The translations under genes were made by a program, and so were the position numbers. 64,000 bases of DNA from contig NZ_CP115913.1 of assembly GCF_027938815.1 (NCBI RefSeq), forward strand, positions 1,336,001-1,400,000, given 5' to 3'. Below the pieces are notes generated by a model. It did no database searches. It saw only the letters and a list, made by a program, of their open reading frames with translations, and was not told the origin of the DNA. This DNA comes from Oceanirhabdus sp. W0125-5 (GTDB taxonomy: Bacteria; Bacillota; Clostridia; Clostridiales; Clostridiaceae). Shown in pieces: positions 17,765-25,565 of the stretch. The stretch's first letter is position 1. Every line of letters begins with the position of its first letter.

Positions 17765-18616
17765 ATGGGTGTTATAAGAAAGATTGTTGAGATAAATGAA
17801 GAAAAATGTAATGGATGTGGATTATGCGTAACTGCTTGTCATGAAGGGGCTATTGAGATGATAGATGGTAAAGCTAAATTAATAAAAGATGATTACTGTG
17901 ATGGATTAGGAGATTGTTTACCTGCTTGTCCTACGGATGCTATAAAAATAATTGAAAGAGAAGCAGCAGAATATGATGAAGAGGCTGTAGAAAAGAGAAT
18001 GCAGGAGATGAAAGAGATGAAAAAGAAAGCTGAAGAGAAGAAGCATGGACATAATCATGGAACAGGGGGATGCAGTTGCCAAGGATCAATGGCTAAAACT
18101 ATAACAAGAGATAAGAAAGACATTAAATCATTAATTAATGAGCAAGGTATCCTTAATGTTACAGCTAATGGATTAAATAATGGAGGTTTCGTTAAACCAG
18201 CTATGACTGTTACTCCAAGAGTCAACACTGAGATTGATAAAGCTCAATTAATGCAATGGCCTGTTCAAATCAAGCTTGTAAATGTTAATGCTCCATACTT
18301 TGATAATGCAGATTTACTTATCGCAGCTGACTGTACTGCATATGCTTACGCTAACTTCCATAGAGACTTCATTAAGGGAAGAATTACCTTAATCGGATGT
18401 CCTAAACTTGATGATAATGAATTCTACAAAAACAAGTTGGCTGAAATTATTAAATATAATAATATCAAAAGTATTAAGGTTGTAAGAATGTCTGTACCAT
18501 GCTGCAGAGGAATTGTTGAATCAGTAAAAGGAGCAATTCTTCAGGCTGGAACAATCGTTCCTTATGAAGAAGTAACTATTGATACTGAAGGAAACATTGT
18601 TAATAAATCCTTCTAG
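17765..18616 (+). CDS. 4Fe-4S dicluster ferredoxin-domain protein
   Basis: 283 residues. The N-terminal 2[4Fe-4S] ferredoxin module reads CNGCGLCVTAC and, with a wider second set, CDGLGDCLPACP. Then comes a charged, His-rich stretch (EEKKHGHNHGTGGCSCQG), and a C-terminal domain with conserved-looking cysteines in AADCTAYAYANFH, LIGCPKLDD and SVPCCRG. It looks like a cytoplasmic electron-transfer or cluster-handling protein. Similar genes often sit beside Crp/Fnr regulators in clostridia, and the same divergent arrangement occurs here. ATG at 17765 follows AAGAGGTG. The partner enzyme is not visible. Confidence 0.8.
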   Translation: MGVIRKIVEINEEKCNGCGLCVTACHEGAIEMIDGKAKLIKDDYCDGLGDCLPACPTDAIKIIEREAAEYDEEAVEKRMQEMKEMKKKAEEKKHGHNHGTGGCSCQGSMAKTITRDKKDIKSLINEQGILNVTANGLNNGGFVKPAMTVTPRVNTEIDKAQLMQWPVQIKLVNVNAPYFDNADLLIAADCTAYAYANFHRDFIKGRITLIGCPKLDDNEFYKNKLAEIIKYNNIKSIKVVRMSVPCCRGIVESVKGAILQAGTIVPYEEVTIDTEGNIVNKSF

Positions 18617-18634
18617 AAGGACTTATTAAAAAGA

Positions 18635-18882
18635 AATGGATAATGGATAATGTATAATGGAGAATGAAGGATGGTTCTGACCAAAGGTCAGAACCTACAT
18701 TTTTATTGTTCTTTAGGACAACAGGTTTTAACTCATTTTATCTTGAGATAAAATATTGTACTTGAAATACAATGTTTCATTTTAAATGAAACGAGCAAAC
18801 TTATCTTGTTTCATGACCAATAATAATGTAGTTTCTGTGTCAGCAGAAACATCCATCATTCTCCATTCTCAATTCTACATTT
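18635..18882 (-). repeat. Element 1, copy E (complete, inverted orientation)
   Basis: Complete copy in the same orientation as copy A and opposite to the others. It has GGTTCTGACC with GGTCAGAACC at one side, GTTTCTG with CAGAAAC at the other, and ATTTTATC/GATAAAAT and GTTTCAT/ATGAAAC in the centre. It begins about 19 bases after the ferredoxin-protein stop. Confidence 0.85.
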
Positions 18883-19000
18883 GTTTTAAAAGTTTCCTAC
18901 ATATAGATTTTTCTACGTCTTCTAAAGGCTTTTTATTTTTTTAACAAAAAAATTCTAAAGGGGTCTTGTATTACATACAATAATATGATAACATGTCCAA

Positions 19001-19235
19001 TAAGAGTAATTAATCTTTAATCCAGTCCGAGAGATTGGCAAGATGATCATAAGAGTACGTATATTTCATACCCATAAAATGTTATGCAATAGAACAATAG
19101 GGGATGAGTATATATAATTTCGAGTTGATACTTCTTGCCAATAGGTAAGAAGTTTTTTTATTAGAATCTTTAATTCAGTACAGAGAGACTGAGAAGGAGA
19201 GGGCTCTCTCCAAAAAATCGAGGGAGGTAAATTAA
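19001..19235 (+). promoter_or_regulatory. PyrR attenuation leader of the uracil permease gene
   Basis: Two PyrR-binding-loop sequences are visible: 19011-19045 (core ATCCAGTCCGAGAGATTGG) and 19165-19195 (core TTCAGTACAGAGAGACTGAG). The 3' half of the first loop, ATTGGCAAGA (19034-19043), is exactly complementary to TCTTGCCAAT (19133-19142), the 5' arm of the terminator. So an antiterminator forms when PyrR is not bound, and PyrR-UMP stabilises the loop and frees the terminator. After the second loop, GGAGAG/CTCTCC forms a small hairpin just before the ribosome binding site, with no T run. CUCUC there could also pair with GAGGG of that site, suggesting translational control; this part is inference. 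Confidence 0.85.
19130..19159 (+). terminator. PyrR-controlled terminator
   Basis: ACTTCTT pairs with AAGAAGT and is followed by seven T. Its 5' arm overlaps the antiterminator strand described for the leader. Confidence 0.85.
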
Positions 19236-20522
19236 ATGAGTGAAAGCGTATTACAGAGAAGTAAGAGCAGAGAAAACAGCAGTTCATTAGCAGGGGTTAA
19301 GAAGGTGATTTTAGCACTTCAACATCTAGTTGCAATGTTCGGAGCAACTGTGCTAGTACCGATTTTAACTGGTTTTGATCCATCAGTAGCACTTGTGTGT
19401 GCAGGGGTTGGAACTTTAATATTCCACACTGTAACAAAGAGAAAAGTACCTGTATTTTTAGGATCATCATTTGCATTCATAGGGGTAATTAATTCTGTAA
19501 AGGTAGCATACAACGGAGATTTATCATATGCACAGGGCGGAATAGTAGTAGCTGGTCTTATATATGTATTAGCTTCATTACTTGTAAATAAAGTTGGGGT
19601 AGATAAGATTAAAAAATTATTACCACCTCATGTGGTTGGACCAATGATTATGGTAATAGGTCTAAATCTTGTACCAGTAGCAATTAATATGGCATCAGGA
19701 AATTATATAATAGCAGGGATAACACTTGGAACTGCAGTGCTTGTAAGTGTAGTTGGAAAAGGTTTCTCAAAACAGTTATCTATAATGATAGGAGTTGTTA
19801 TGGGATGTACAGTATCAGCAATCTTTGGATTAGTAGATTTAACAACAGTTTCACAAGCAAGCATGTTACAAATTCCAGCATTTAATTTACCAAAATTCAG
19901 TATGGGAGCAATAATGGTAATTGCACCAGTTGTTTTAGCAGTATTCATGGAGCATTTAGGAGATATAACATCTAACGGATCAGTAGTAGGGAAGAACTTT
20001 ATAGAAGATCCAGGTTTAAATAGAACATTATTAGGAGATGGACTTGCTACATTGTTCGCTGGTTTCATGGGGGGACCTGCAAACACAACTTACGGAGAAA
20101 ACACAGGAGTTCTAGCACTAACTAAGAACTATGACCCATCAATATTAAGATTAGCAGCAGTATTCGCTATACTTCTAGGATTCTTAGGAAAAGTTGGAGG
20201 ATTCTTAAACTGTATACCAGTATTCGTAATGGGTGGTATAAGTTTAGTATTATTCTCAATGATATCTTTAGTTGGAGCTAAGACAATAAAGAATAATAAT
20301 GTTAAGTTTAACATTAAAAACTGTACTGTAATGGGAGTAATATTATTCTTAGGACTGTACGGAACATATTTCCAAAAGTATATAGGAATCAACATTTCAG
20401 TACCAATAACAGAGTCTGTTAGTATCGGTGGATTAAGCCTTGCAGCATTAGTTGGGGTAATATTAAACATTTTACTAGGCTTTGTATTCAAAACACCTAA
20501 AGCTGATAGAATTGAAATATAA
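19236..20522 (+). CDS. Uracil permease (NCS2 family)
   Basis: 428 residues with 12-14 hydrophobic segments. The NCS2 signature region is clear: VVLAVFMEHLGDITSNGSVVGKNFIEDPGLNRTLLGDG, with the substrate-binding Glu in the FMEHLGD segment, followed by FMGGPANTTYGENTGVLALTKNYDP. It imports uracil with protons. The PyrR leader argues for uracil rather than xanthine or uric acid. ATG at 19236 follows AGGGAGG. The gene is single, with no pyr biosynthesis genes beside it. The gene ends before an IS element. Confidence 0.93.
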   Translation: MSESVLQRSKSRENSSSLAGVKKVILALQHLVAMFGATVLVPILTGFDPSVALVCAGVGTLIFHTVTKRKVPVFLGSSFAFIGVINSVKVAYNGDLSYAQGGIVVAGLIYVLASLLVNKVGVDKIKKLLPPHVVGPMIMVIGLNLVPVAINMASGNYIIAGITLGTAVLVSVVGKGFSKQLSIMIGVVMGCTVSAIFGLVDLTTVSQASMLQIPAFNLPKFSMGAIMVIAPVVLAVFMEHLGDITSNGSVVGKNFIEDPGLNRTLLGDGLATLFAGFMGGPANTTYGENTGVLALTKNYDPSILRLAAVFAILLGFLGKVGGFLNCIPVFVMGGISLVLFSMISLVGAKTIKNNNVKFNIKNCTVMGVILFLGLYGTYFQKYIGINISVPITESVSIGGLSLAALVGVILNILLGFVFKTPKADRIEI

Positions 20523-20731
20523 TAAAAATAGAGAATAAAAAAGAATGAATAAAGAAAAAATATTGTTGATATTCTTCATTCTTCAGAATATCTAAATATA
20601 CAATGACAATTTTCAAAGAAAGCCATCCTAAAAAATAAAATGTACCCTATAGAGTAGACACTATAAAAAAAGTCTACTTTATAGGGTATTTTTATGTATA
20701 ATTAAATAAATGAGAATTCGGGGGATAAAAA

Positions 20732-21151
20732 ATGAGTAAAAAGATATTTACAGAAGAACAAATAGAAACTTTGGCACAAAACAAATACGTAAAAAATGTC
20801 ACTAATAAAGCAATTACGTATACTGATGAATTCAAAAAAATCTTTATAGCTGAGAATCAGAACGGAAAATTCCCTAGAGAAATATTCGAAGAATGTGGAT
20901 TTGATGTAGATATCATAGGAATTGAAAGAGTAAGATCATCTGGTAAAAGGTGGAGAGCTGCTTATAGACATAATGGTGTATGTGGTTTAGCTGATACAAG
21001 AAGAAACAATTCAGGAAAGCCAACAACTAAAGAGCTTTCTTTAGAGGAGAAATATGCACGACTCCAAGCACAAAATAATTTACTGAAAGCTGAGAACGAA
21101 CTTCTAAAAAAGCTCGATATGATGGAAAGGATGATGACGCGAAAGAAATAA
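20732..21151 (+). CDS. IS3-family transposase OrfA
   Basis: 139 residues, the regulatory/DNA-binding part of the transposase. The N-terminal half includes a helix-turn-helix-type region (FPREIFEECGFDVDIIGIERV), and the C-terminus is a leucine-rich coiled coil (LSLEEKYARLQAQNNLLKAENELLKKL). ATG at 20732 follows a GGGGG stretch. An A AAA AAG heptamer at 21106-21112, within the coiled coil, allows a -1 shift into the orfB frame to give the OrfAB fusion. Confidence 0.88.
   Translation: MSKKIFTEEQIETLAQNKYVKNVTNKAITYTDEFKKIFIAENQNGKFPREIFEECGFDVDIIGIERVRSSGKRWRAAYRHNGVCGLADTRRNNSGKPTTKELSLEEKYARLQAQNNLLKAENELLKKLDMMERMMTRKK
21106..21112 (+). promoter_or_regulatory. A6G slippery site for -1 frameshifting
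   Basis: AAAAAAG lies in the OrfA frame as AAA-AAG. OrfB is in the -1 frame and open from here through its first ATG at 21208, so slippage yields a continuous transposase. This is the standard IS3-family mechanism. Confidence 0.75.
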
Positions 21152-21207
21152 AAATACTTCCTAAGGACAAGTTTATAATAATAAGAGATACAGTTAAAAA
21201 ATATAAC

Positions 21208-22068
21208 TTGAAAAATATGATTAGTTATTTATGTAATCTATCGGGCGTATCAAGGTCAGGATACTATAATTATTTTTCTGCAACAGCCATGGAATCAAGA
21301 AATAAGCGAGAGCTTTGTGATGAAGTAGCAAAAGACTTGATTTTAAAAGCATACAAGTTCAAGAATCGTAAAAAAGGTGCTCGTCAAATTAAACTGACAT
21401 TAGACGGTCAGTTTGGTATTGTATATAATTTAAAGCGTATAAGGAGAATAATGAGAAAATACAACATTGTTTGCCCCATAAGGAAGGCTAATCCTTATAG
21501 AAGAATGGCGAAAGCCACCCATGAGCACAGAGTTGTCCCTAATTTATTGAATAGAGAGTTTAAACAAAATATCCCCGGAAAAGTACTGCTTACAGATATA
21601 ACTTATCTAACGTATGGTAATAACAAAAGAGCATATCTATCTACGATTAAAGACGGTTCTACTAATGAGATACTAGCTTATAACGTAGCCACTAGCTTAT
21701 CGCTAGATATCGCCACTGATACAATATATAAATTATTGAATAATAAAGATATTACTCTTGCCCCTGATGCCTTTATCCATTCAGATCAAGGAGCACATTA
21801 CACTAGCCCCAATTTCCAAAAGTTAGTGAAAAGTTTTGGATTAGGACAATCAATGTCTAGACGAGGAAATTGTTGGGATAATGCACCTCAAGAATCATTC
21901 TTTGGACATTTTAAGGATGAGGCTTACATTAAATCATGCACAGCTCTGGACGAGCTTAAAGATGAAATAGATGAATACATGGATTACTATAACAATTACA
22001 GATATCAATGGAATTTAAAGAAGATGACTCCTGTATCATTCAGAAATCATCTTCAAGCTGCTGCATAG
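21208..22068 (+). CDS. IS3-family transposase OrfB (DDE integrase core)
   Basis: 286 residues from the first ATG, but the frame is open from the slippery site at 21106 and is normally made as an OrfAB fusion. An HTH-21-type region precedes the rve integrase core. The catalytic triad is visible as Asp in LLTDITYL, Asp in FIHSDQGAHYTS and Glu in NAPQESFFGHFK. The C-terminal motif YYNNYRYQWNLKKMTPVSFRN is typical of the IS150-like group. No stops or frame breaks are seen. Confidence 0.92.
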   Translation: MKNMISYLCNLSGVSRSGYYNYFSATAMESRNKRELCDEVAKDLILKAYKFKNRKKGARQIKLTLDGQFGIVYNLKRIRRIMRKYNIVCPIRKANPYRRMAKATHEHRVVPNLLNREFKQNIPGKVLLTDITYLTYGNNKRAYLSTIKDGSTNEILAYNVATSLSLDIATDTIYKLLNNKDITLAPDAFIHSDQGAHYTSPNFQKLVKSFGLGQSMSRRGNCWDNAPQESFFGHFKDEAYIKSCTALDELKDEIDEYMDYYNNYRYQWNLKKMTPVSFRNHLQAAA

Positions 22069-22185
22069 TCTTTTTTTATAATGTCCTTGACAAAGGGTAC
22101 ATTTTAAAAATTAGGATGGCTTTTTTAATTAATGATTTAAAAGGAAACTAAGTCTCTTAATCTTTTAATAAACAGGAATATTGAA

Positions 22186-22307
22186 TTTAAAATACAATAT
22201 TTTATCAATAGATAAAATGAGTCAACCTATATTGTCCTAAAGAACAATAAGATGTAGTTTCTGAGTAAGCAGAAACATCCATCATTCTCAATTCTCAATT
22301 CTCCATT
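22186..22307 (+). repeat. Element 1, copy F (clear right half)
   Basis: Similarity is clear from the loop of the central hairpin (TTTAAAATACAAT) through ATTTTATC/GATAAAAT, TTGTCCTAAAGAACAATAA, GTTTCTG/CAGAAAC and the right end. To the left only weak vestiges remain before the IS right end at 22126. Confidence 0.75.
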
Positions 22308-22359
22308 ACGGTTTTATAAAGTTTCATACTCAAAGAATATATTACATGTTTTAAGAAAA

Positions 22360-22740
22360 TTAATTAATCTTATCAAATTTAATATTATAGCTTCCTTTGG
22401 TGTCATCTCCAACAATCTTTACATAATATTTTTTACCTTTCTCTGCTGTAAATGTGTAGCTATCATCTTCATCATTTTTGAATGTATATAAAGGAGTTTT
22501 GTTTCCTTTTTCTATTAAGGTAACTGTAAGTGTTCCTTCTTCAACTTTGGTAGTACAGTCTACTTTTACCTCATATCCAGCTTTACAGTTAATTCGCTTT
22601 GATTCAGATCCTGAGAATTTGTGATAGGAAGATTTAATAGAGCTGAATGACTCAGAACTCTTACTCATAACTCTAGTAGAACATCCTGTAATTAAAAAAA
22701 TTAAGCATATTATTATTAAACCTGAAATTTTTTGTCTCAT
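22360..22740 (-). CDS. Small lipoprotein
   Basis: 126 residues. A lipoprotein signal (GLIIICLIFLITGC) places the lipid-modified Cys at residue 20, so the protein is anchored outside the membrane. The rest is Ser/Lys/Thr-rich with beta-type strands (YTFTAEKGKKYYVKIVGDDTKG), resembling small extracellular sensory or wall proteins. It starts one base after the stop of the zinc-ribbon membrane gene and is the last gene of the sigma-factor operon. Function unknown; an envelope-stress effector is inference from context. Confidence 0.78.
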   Translation of the reverse strand: MRQKISGLIIICLIFLITGCSTRVMSKSSESFSSIKSSYHKFSGSESKRINCKAGYEVKVDCTTKVEEGTLTVTLIEKGNKTPLYTFKNDEDDSYTFTAEKGKKYYVKIVGDDTKGSYNIKFDKIN

Positions 22741-22741
22741 A

Positions 22742-23227
22742 TTATTTCACATCCTTTTTTGTTTCTGAACCGCATTTTGGACATATAATCCAATTTGGAG
22801 AAATTTTTGTTCCACATTCAGTACATTTACAATTTAAAGAATTTCCACAATAAGGACAAATATTATATTCTTCGTTAACTTTATTTCCACAACTTATACA
22901 TTGGACTCTTGGGGTTTTATTGTCACTTCGTACTATAAGGTATATTAGTAATCCTAATAGATTAGGTACAAAGACTGCAATACACATCCACATCCAAGGA
23001 TCCATATTGTGTTTTGGTGCATCTTTATATATAAACGTGCTAATAACGGATAATAATCCTATTGCTAAAATAAATACAAGCACCATAACTAAATACATAA
23101 TTTCTGGGAAAAAGGGATCATTCATGGCTGCGAAAATAAATAACCCTGAACCTCCAAGGATTAATAAACCTAAAATCGACATTAATACTATAAATAAAGT
23201 TTTAAAAGGAAAGTTTTTTTCATTCAT
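22742..23227 (-). CDS. Membrane protein with C-terminal zinc ribbons
   Basis: 161 residues. Three hydrophobic segments (TLFIVLMSILGLLILGGSGLF; IMYLVMVLVFILAIGLLSVIS; WMWMCIAVFVPNLLGLLIYLI) resemble a PLDc_N/phospholipase-D-like nuclease N-terminal type membrane unit. Two cytoplasmic zinc ribbons follow: CISCGNKVNEEYNICPYCG and CTECGTKISPNWIICPKCG. Each CX2C pair probably binds zinc. Its start overlaps the stop of the upstream gene by four bases (ATGA), so it is coupled to the sigma-factor operon. Function unknown. Confidence 0.82.
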   Translation of the reverse strand: MNEKNFPFKTLFIVLMSILGLLILGGSGLFIFAAMNDPFFPEIMYLVMVLVFILAIGLLSVISTFIYKDAPKHNMDPWMWMCIAVFVPNLLGLLIYLIVRSDNKTPRVQCISCGNKVNEEYNICPYCGNSLNCKCTECGTKISPNWIICPKCGSETKKDVK

Positions 23228-23568
23228 ATTTTTGCCTCCTGGATATTTGACTTTTTAAAATAGACTATAACAAGTGCTAATATACTATTTAGTGTTAGGC
23301 TAAAGGAAATGCCTAAAGCTAAAATCGTGTTTACTGATATAAATGAAAGTTGCTTAAATATTGGAAACAGAGCTATTGGTAGTAGACAATTCAATAGTGT
23401 AAAGAGAATTAGTGCTACACCCAAAAGGCGTTTTGAATAATCTTCTTTTTCATGAGCAGAATATCTTATTCTGTTAAGAGTTCTTTTAACAAGAATTTCA
23501 TCAGGTATACTTTCTTCTTCTGAAATAGAATATAAAAGTTCATCCATTTTATCTTTTTTCATAGTCAT
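23224..23568 (-). CDS. Membrane protein, possible anti-sigma factor
   Basis: 114 residues. A charged N-terminal region of about 45 residues (MDELLYSISEEESIPDEILVKRTLNRI) precedes two membrane helices. The layout of a short cytoplasmic domain plus membrane segments, encoded directly after and overlapping the ECF sigma gene (stop TGA shared with ATGA), is that of anti-sigma factors. There is no HXXXCXXC zinc motif, so it is not a ZAS-type protein, and the assignment rests on context. ATG at 23568 lies six bases after GGAGGG. Confidence 0.7.
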   Translation of the reverse strand: MTMKKDKMDELLYSISEEESIPDEILVKRTLNRIRYSAHEKEDYSKRLLGVALILFTLLNCLLPIALFPIFKQLSFISVNTILALGISFSLTLNSILALVIVYFKKSNIQEAKI

Positions 23569-24128
23569 TCACATCCCTCCATTTTTTCTTTAAGCAATTT
23601 TTTGCCTTTGTTTATTCTGGATTTTACAGTACCTACGGGTATATTAAGTATTTGGGAAATCTCTTTATACTGTAAGTTATTAAAATAAAACATTATAAGT
23701 GGAATTCGATATTTTTCTTTTAAATGAGATATATGATTTTTTAGAATTTCTTTCTCATCATTTAAGCAGACTGTTTCCTCTGGAGTCATCTTATTATCGC
23801 TTATATTATCCATCATCAATTCTTTAGCTTCAGATGATAAAAAATCATTAATAATGTTTATCCATCTCTTATCTTTTCTATATTTATCTTTGTAAGTGTT
23901 ATAACAAATTGAAAATAACCAACTCTTGAAATTGCTGTCTGGTTTGAATGAGGAGAAATTTCTGTAGGTTTTTAACCAGGTTTCTTGAAAGAGATCATCA
24001 CAATCAGGTGTATTCTTACAAAGGTTATAACACAGTTTGTAAAGAGAATCTTTATTTGTGTAGAAAAGATCTTCGAAACTTACATTGATTATATTTGATT
24101 TTATTGAATTTAAGTGCATGTATTCCAA
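23565..24128 (-). CDS. ECF-type RNA polymerase sigma factor
   Basis: 187 residues. Region 2 is visible as LYKLCYNLCKNTPDCDDLFQETWLKTYRNFSSF, with SNFKSWLFSICYNTYKDKYRK. Region 4 is LKEKYRIPLIMFYFNNLQYKEISQILNIPVGTVKSRINKGKKLL. This is the standard sigma-70 ECF layout, directing polymerase to a small regulon often including its own operon. I chose TTG at 24128, five bases after GGAGGG; an in-frame ATG at 24119 is the alternative. The downstream genes overlap or abut, giving a four-gene unit with a probable anti-sigma, a zinc-ribbon membrane protein and a lipoprotein. Confidence 0.88.
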   Translation of the reverse strand: MEYMHLNSIKSNIINVSFEDLFYTNKDSLYKLCYNLCKNTPDCDDLFQETWLKTYRNFSSFKPDSNFKSWLFSICYNTYKDKYRKDKRWINIINDFLSSEAKELMMDNISDNKMTPEETVCLNDEKEILKNHISHLKEKYRIPLIMFYFNNLQYKEISQILNIPVGTVKSRINKGKKLLKEKMEGCE

Positions 24129-24212
24129 AATAACCCTCCTCTCATTATTTATTAACGTATGAGTTTTGTATTTGTTCACTAAAAATAAAAAAAACTTTAA
24201 AATAATTAAAGA

Positions 24213-24244
24213 TAAAAAAAGAAGGGGACCCGAAGGTCCGCTTC
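24213..24244 (-). terminator. Terminator of the ABC importer operon
   Basis: On the minus strand GAAG-GGACC pairs with GGTCC-CTTC around a short loop, followed by TTTTTTT. It lies just after the last permease gene. Confidence 0.8.
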
Positions 24245-24270
24245 AAATAATGTCTTTTATAAAATCTAAT

Positions 24271-25563
24271 TTATTCGGTTAAAGCTTTTTTCTTGTTTGA
24301 ATATTTTTTCCAAGCATGTAGACCAAGAGATAGTCCTATAACTCCGTAAGCAATGAATACTCTGAAGTGTTCTCCTATTTGAGCATCTCCAAAGAGATTC
24401 TTACCTGCTTGAGGAGAAACTATAAATAGTGTATGGAACAGTATAGTTCCTAATAAGGCCTGACTTACTGTAGCTTTTGAAACAGTAGCACCACCTATCA
24501 ATAGGGCAGCTATGGAGAACATGGCAATCGACTCATGGCTTCCATAAGTATTCAGTGTTCCAAGATTCTGAAGAAAGATTATCTGACCCCAGGCAGCTAG
24601 AACAGTTGATATTATTATTGCTTTAATTCTAACTTTATTAACTTTGATTCCTGATACTTCAGCTATGTGAATATCTTGACCTACTGACCTGAAATCTTGA
24701 CCTGCCTTGGTCTTCACAATAAGTACGTTGAATAGGCATAGACACAGTATTACTAGCAAGGTAATAAGGGGAATCTTTATCTTTGATATCATATTAAGTT
24801 GTTTAATAAAAGATGATGAAGTTCCACTAAATAATCCAAGAGGATCAATAATAACAACAGCAACAACTATAACAACTAAATAAATAATTATATGATGAAT
24901 GTATCTTTTTTGAAATTTTTCATTTTCATTTTTTACGTATCTATATATTGAATACAGAATGGCTAGAGCACTTAAGGCTATTATGAATGCAAAGAAGCCA
25001 ATGGAAACTATGTTGTCTAATGTATATTTTAAACCATCGCTAAGATCTAAGGTGTTTTTTACACCTACACCATTAGCCATTATTATTACAGGATTATTAA
25101 CTGGAATTATTTTACCTACAAGAAATAGGAATAAAAGTTGGTACAATCCATTTGCAAAGAAACCTAGAAGCATACTTGAAATCATTTCTTGCCCTTTTGT
25201 CTTGTTCAATAGCATACCTGATAAAAGGCCAAATAGTATGGCGAATGGAGTACTTATTGCGATGGTGATTATCAATCCAAGTGGAGATGCTAGAGCAGCT
25301 CCTTTAATAATCCAGTTAGTTACCATGATTATTGAAATTTGACCAGCCATTGCGCCAATAACAATTCCGAAGTTTAATCCCATACCACATATAACAGGAA
25401 TAATTAGGGATAGAACAAGGAAGGAGTTACGGCCTATTCTTCTCACAAGCTCAGCAAATATGAAGGAGAGAGGCTGTTTTGAGAAAATCATACCTAATAT
25501 ACATAAAATTATAAATATGAATGTTACCATATTATTTGATATCTTTTCATATATTTTTTTCAT
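24271..25563 (-). CDS. BMP-type ABC transporter permease (second)
   Basis: 430 residues with about ten hydrophobic segments of the BPD_transp_2 family used by ribose, nucleoside and related importers. The family core LVILCLCLFNVLIVKTKAGQDFRSVGQDIHIAEVSGIKVNKVR is visible, with the conserved G-x-N/D-x2-A region that contacts the ATPase. It pairs with the permease encoded just upstream, which ends two bases before this ATG. It probably imports the ligand bound by the DUF3798-type protein. The last gene of the operon, closed by a terminator. Confidence 0.88.
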   Translation of the reverse strand: MKKIYEKISNNMVTFIFIILCILGMIFSKQPLSFIFAELVRRIGRNSFLVLSLIIPVICGMGLNFGIVIGAMAGQISIIMVTNWIIKGAALASPLGLIITIAISTPFAILFGLLSGMLLNKTKGQEMISSMLLGFFANGLYQLLFLFLVGKIIPVNNPVIIMANGVGVKNTLDLSDGLKYTLDNIVSIGFFAFIIALSALAILYSIYRYVKNENEKFQKRYIHHIIIYLVVIVVAVVIIDPLGLFSGTSSSFIKQLNMISKIKIPLITLLVILCLCLFNVLIVKTKAGQDFRSVGQDIHIAEVSGIKVNKVRIKAIIISTVLAAWGQIIFLQNLGTLNTYGSHESIAMFSIAALLIGGATVSKATVSQALLGTILFHTLFIVSPQAGKNLFGDAQIGEHFRVFIAYGVIGLSLGLHAWKKYSNKKKALTE

Positions 25564-25565
25564 AA

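Larger units (their letters stand above)
20619..22126 (+). mobile_element. IS3-family insertion sequence
   Basis: About 1.5 kb, bounded by imperfect inverted repeats of about 30 bases. The left end AAAGCCATCCTAA continues to TAAAATGTACCCT, and the right end carries the inverse, AGGGTACATTTTA to TTAGGATGGCTTT. It encodes overlapping orfA and orfB joined by an A6G slippery site. Both frames are intact, so it could still be active if the enzyme works. I could not define a clean target duplication. A small hairpin (AAAGTCTACTTTATAGGG region against CCCTATAGAGTAGAC) sits between the left end and orfA. Confidence 0.9.

Noticed and set aside
19001..19235. Purine riboswitch upstream of the NCS2 permease
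   Set aside because: The conserved purine-riboswitch core is absent, while two PyrR loops with an antiterminator/terminator are clear.
20615..22130. Target-site duplication of the IS3-family element
   Set aside because: The bases next to both ends are A/T runs and no convincing 3-4 base direct repeat can be fixed.
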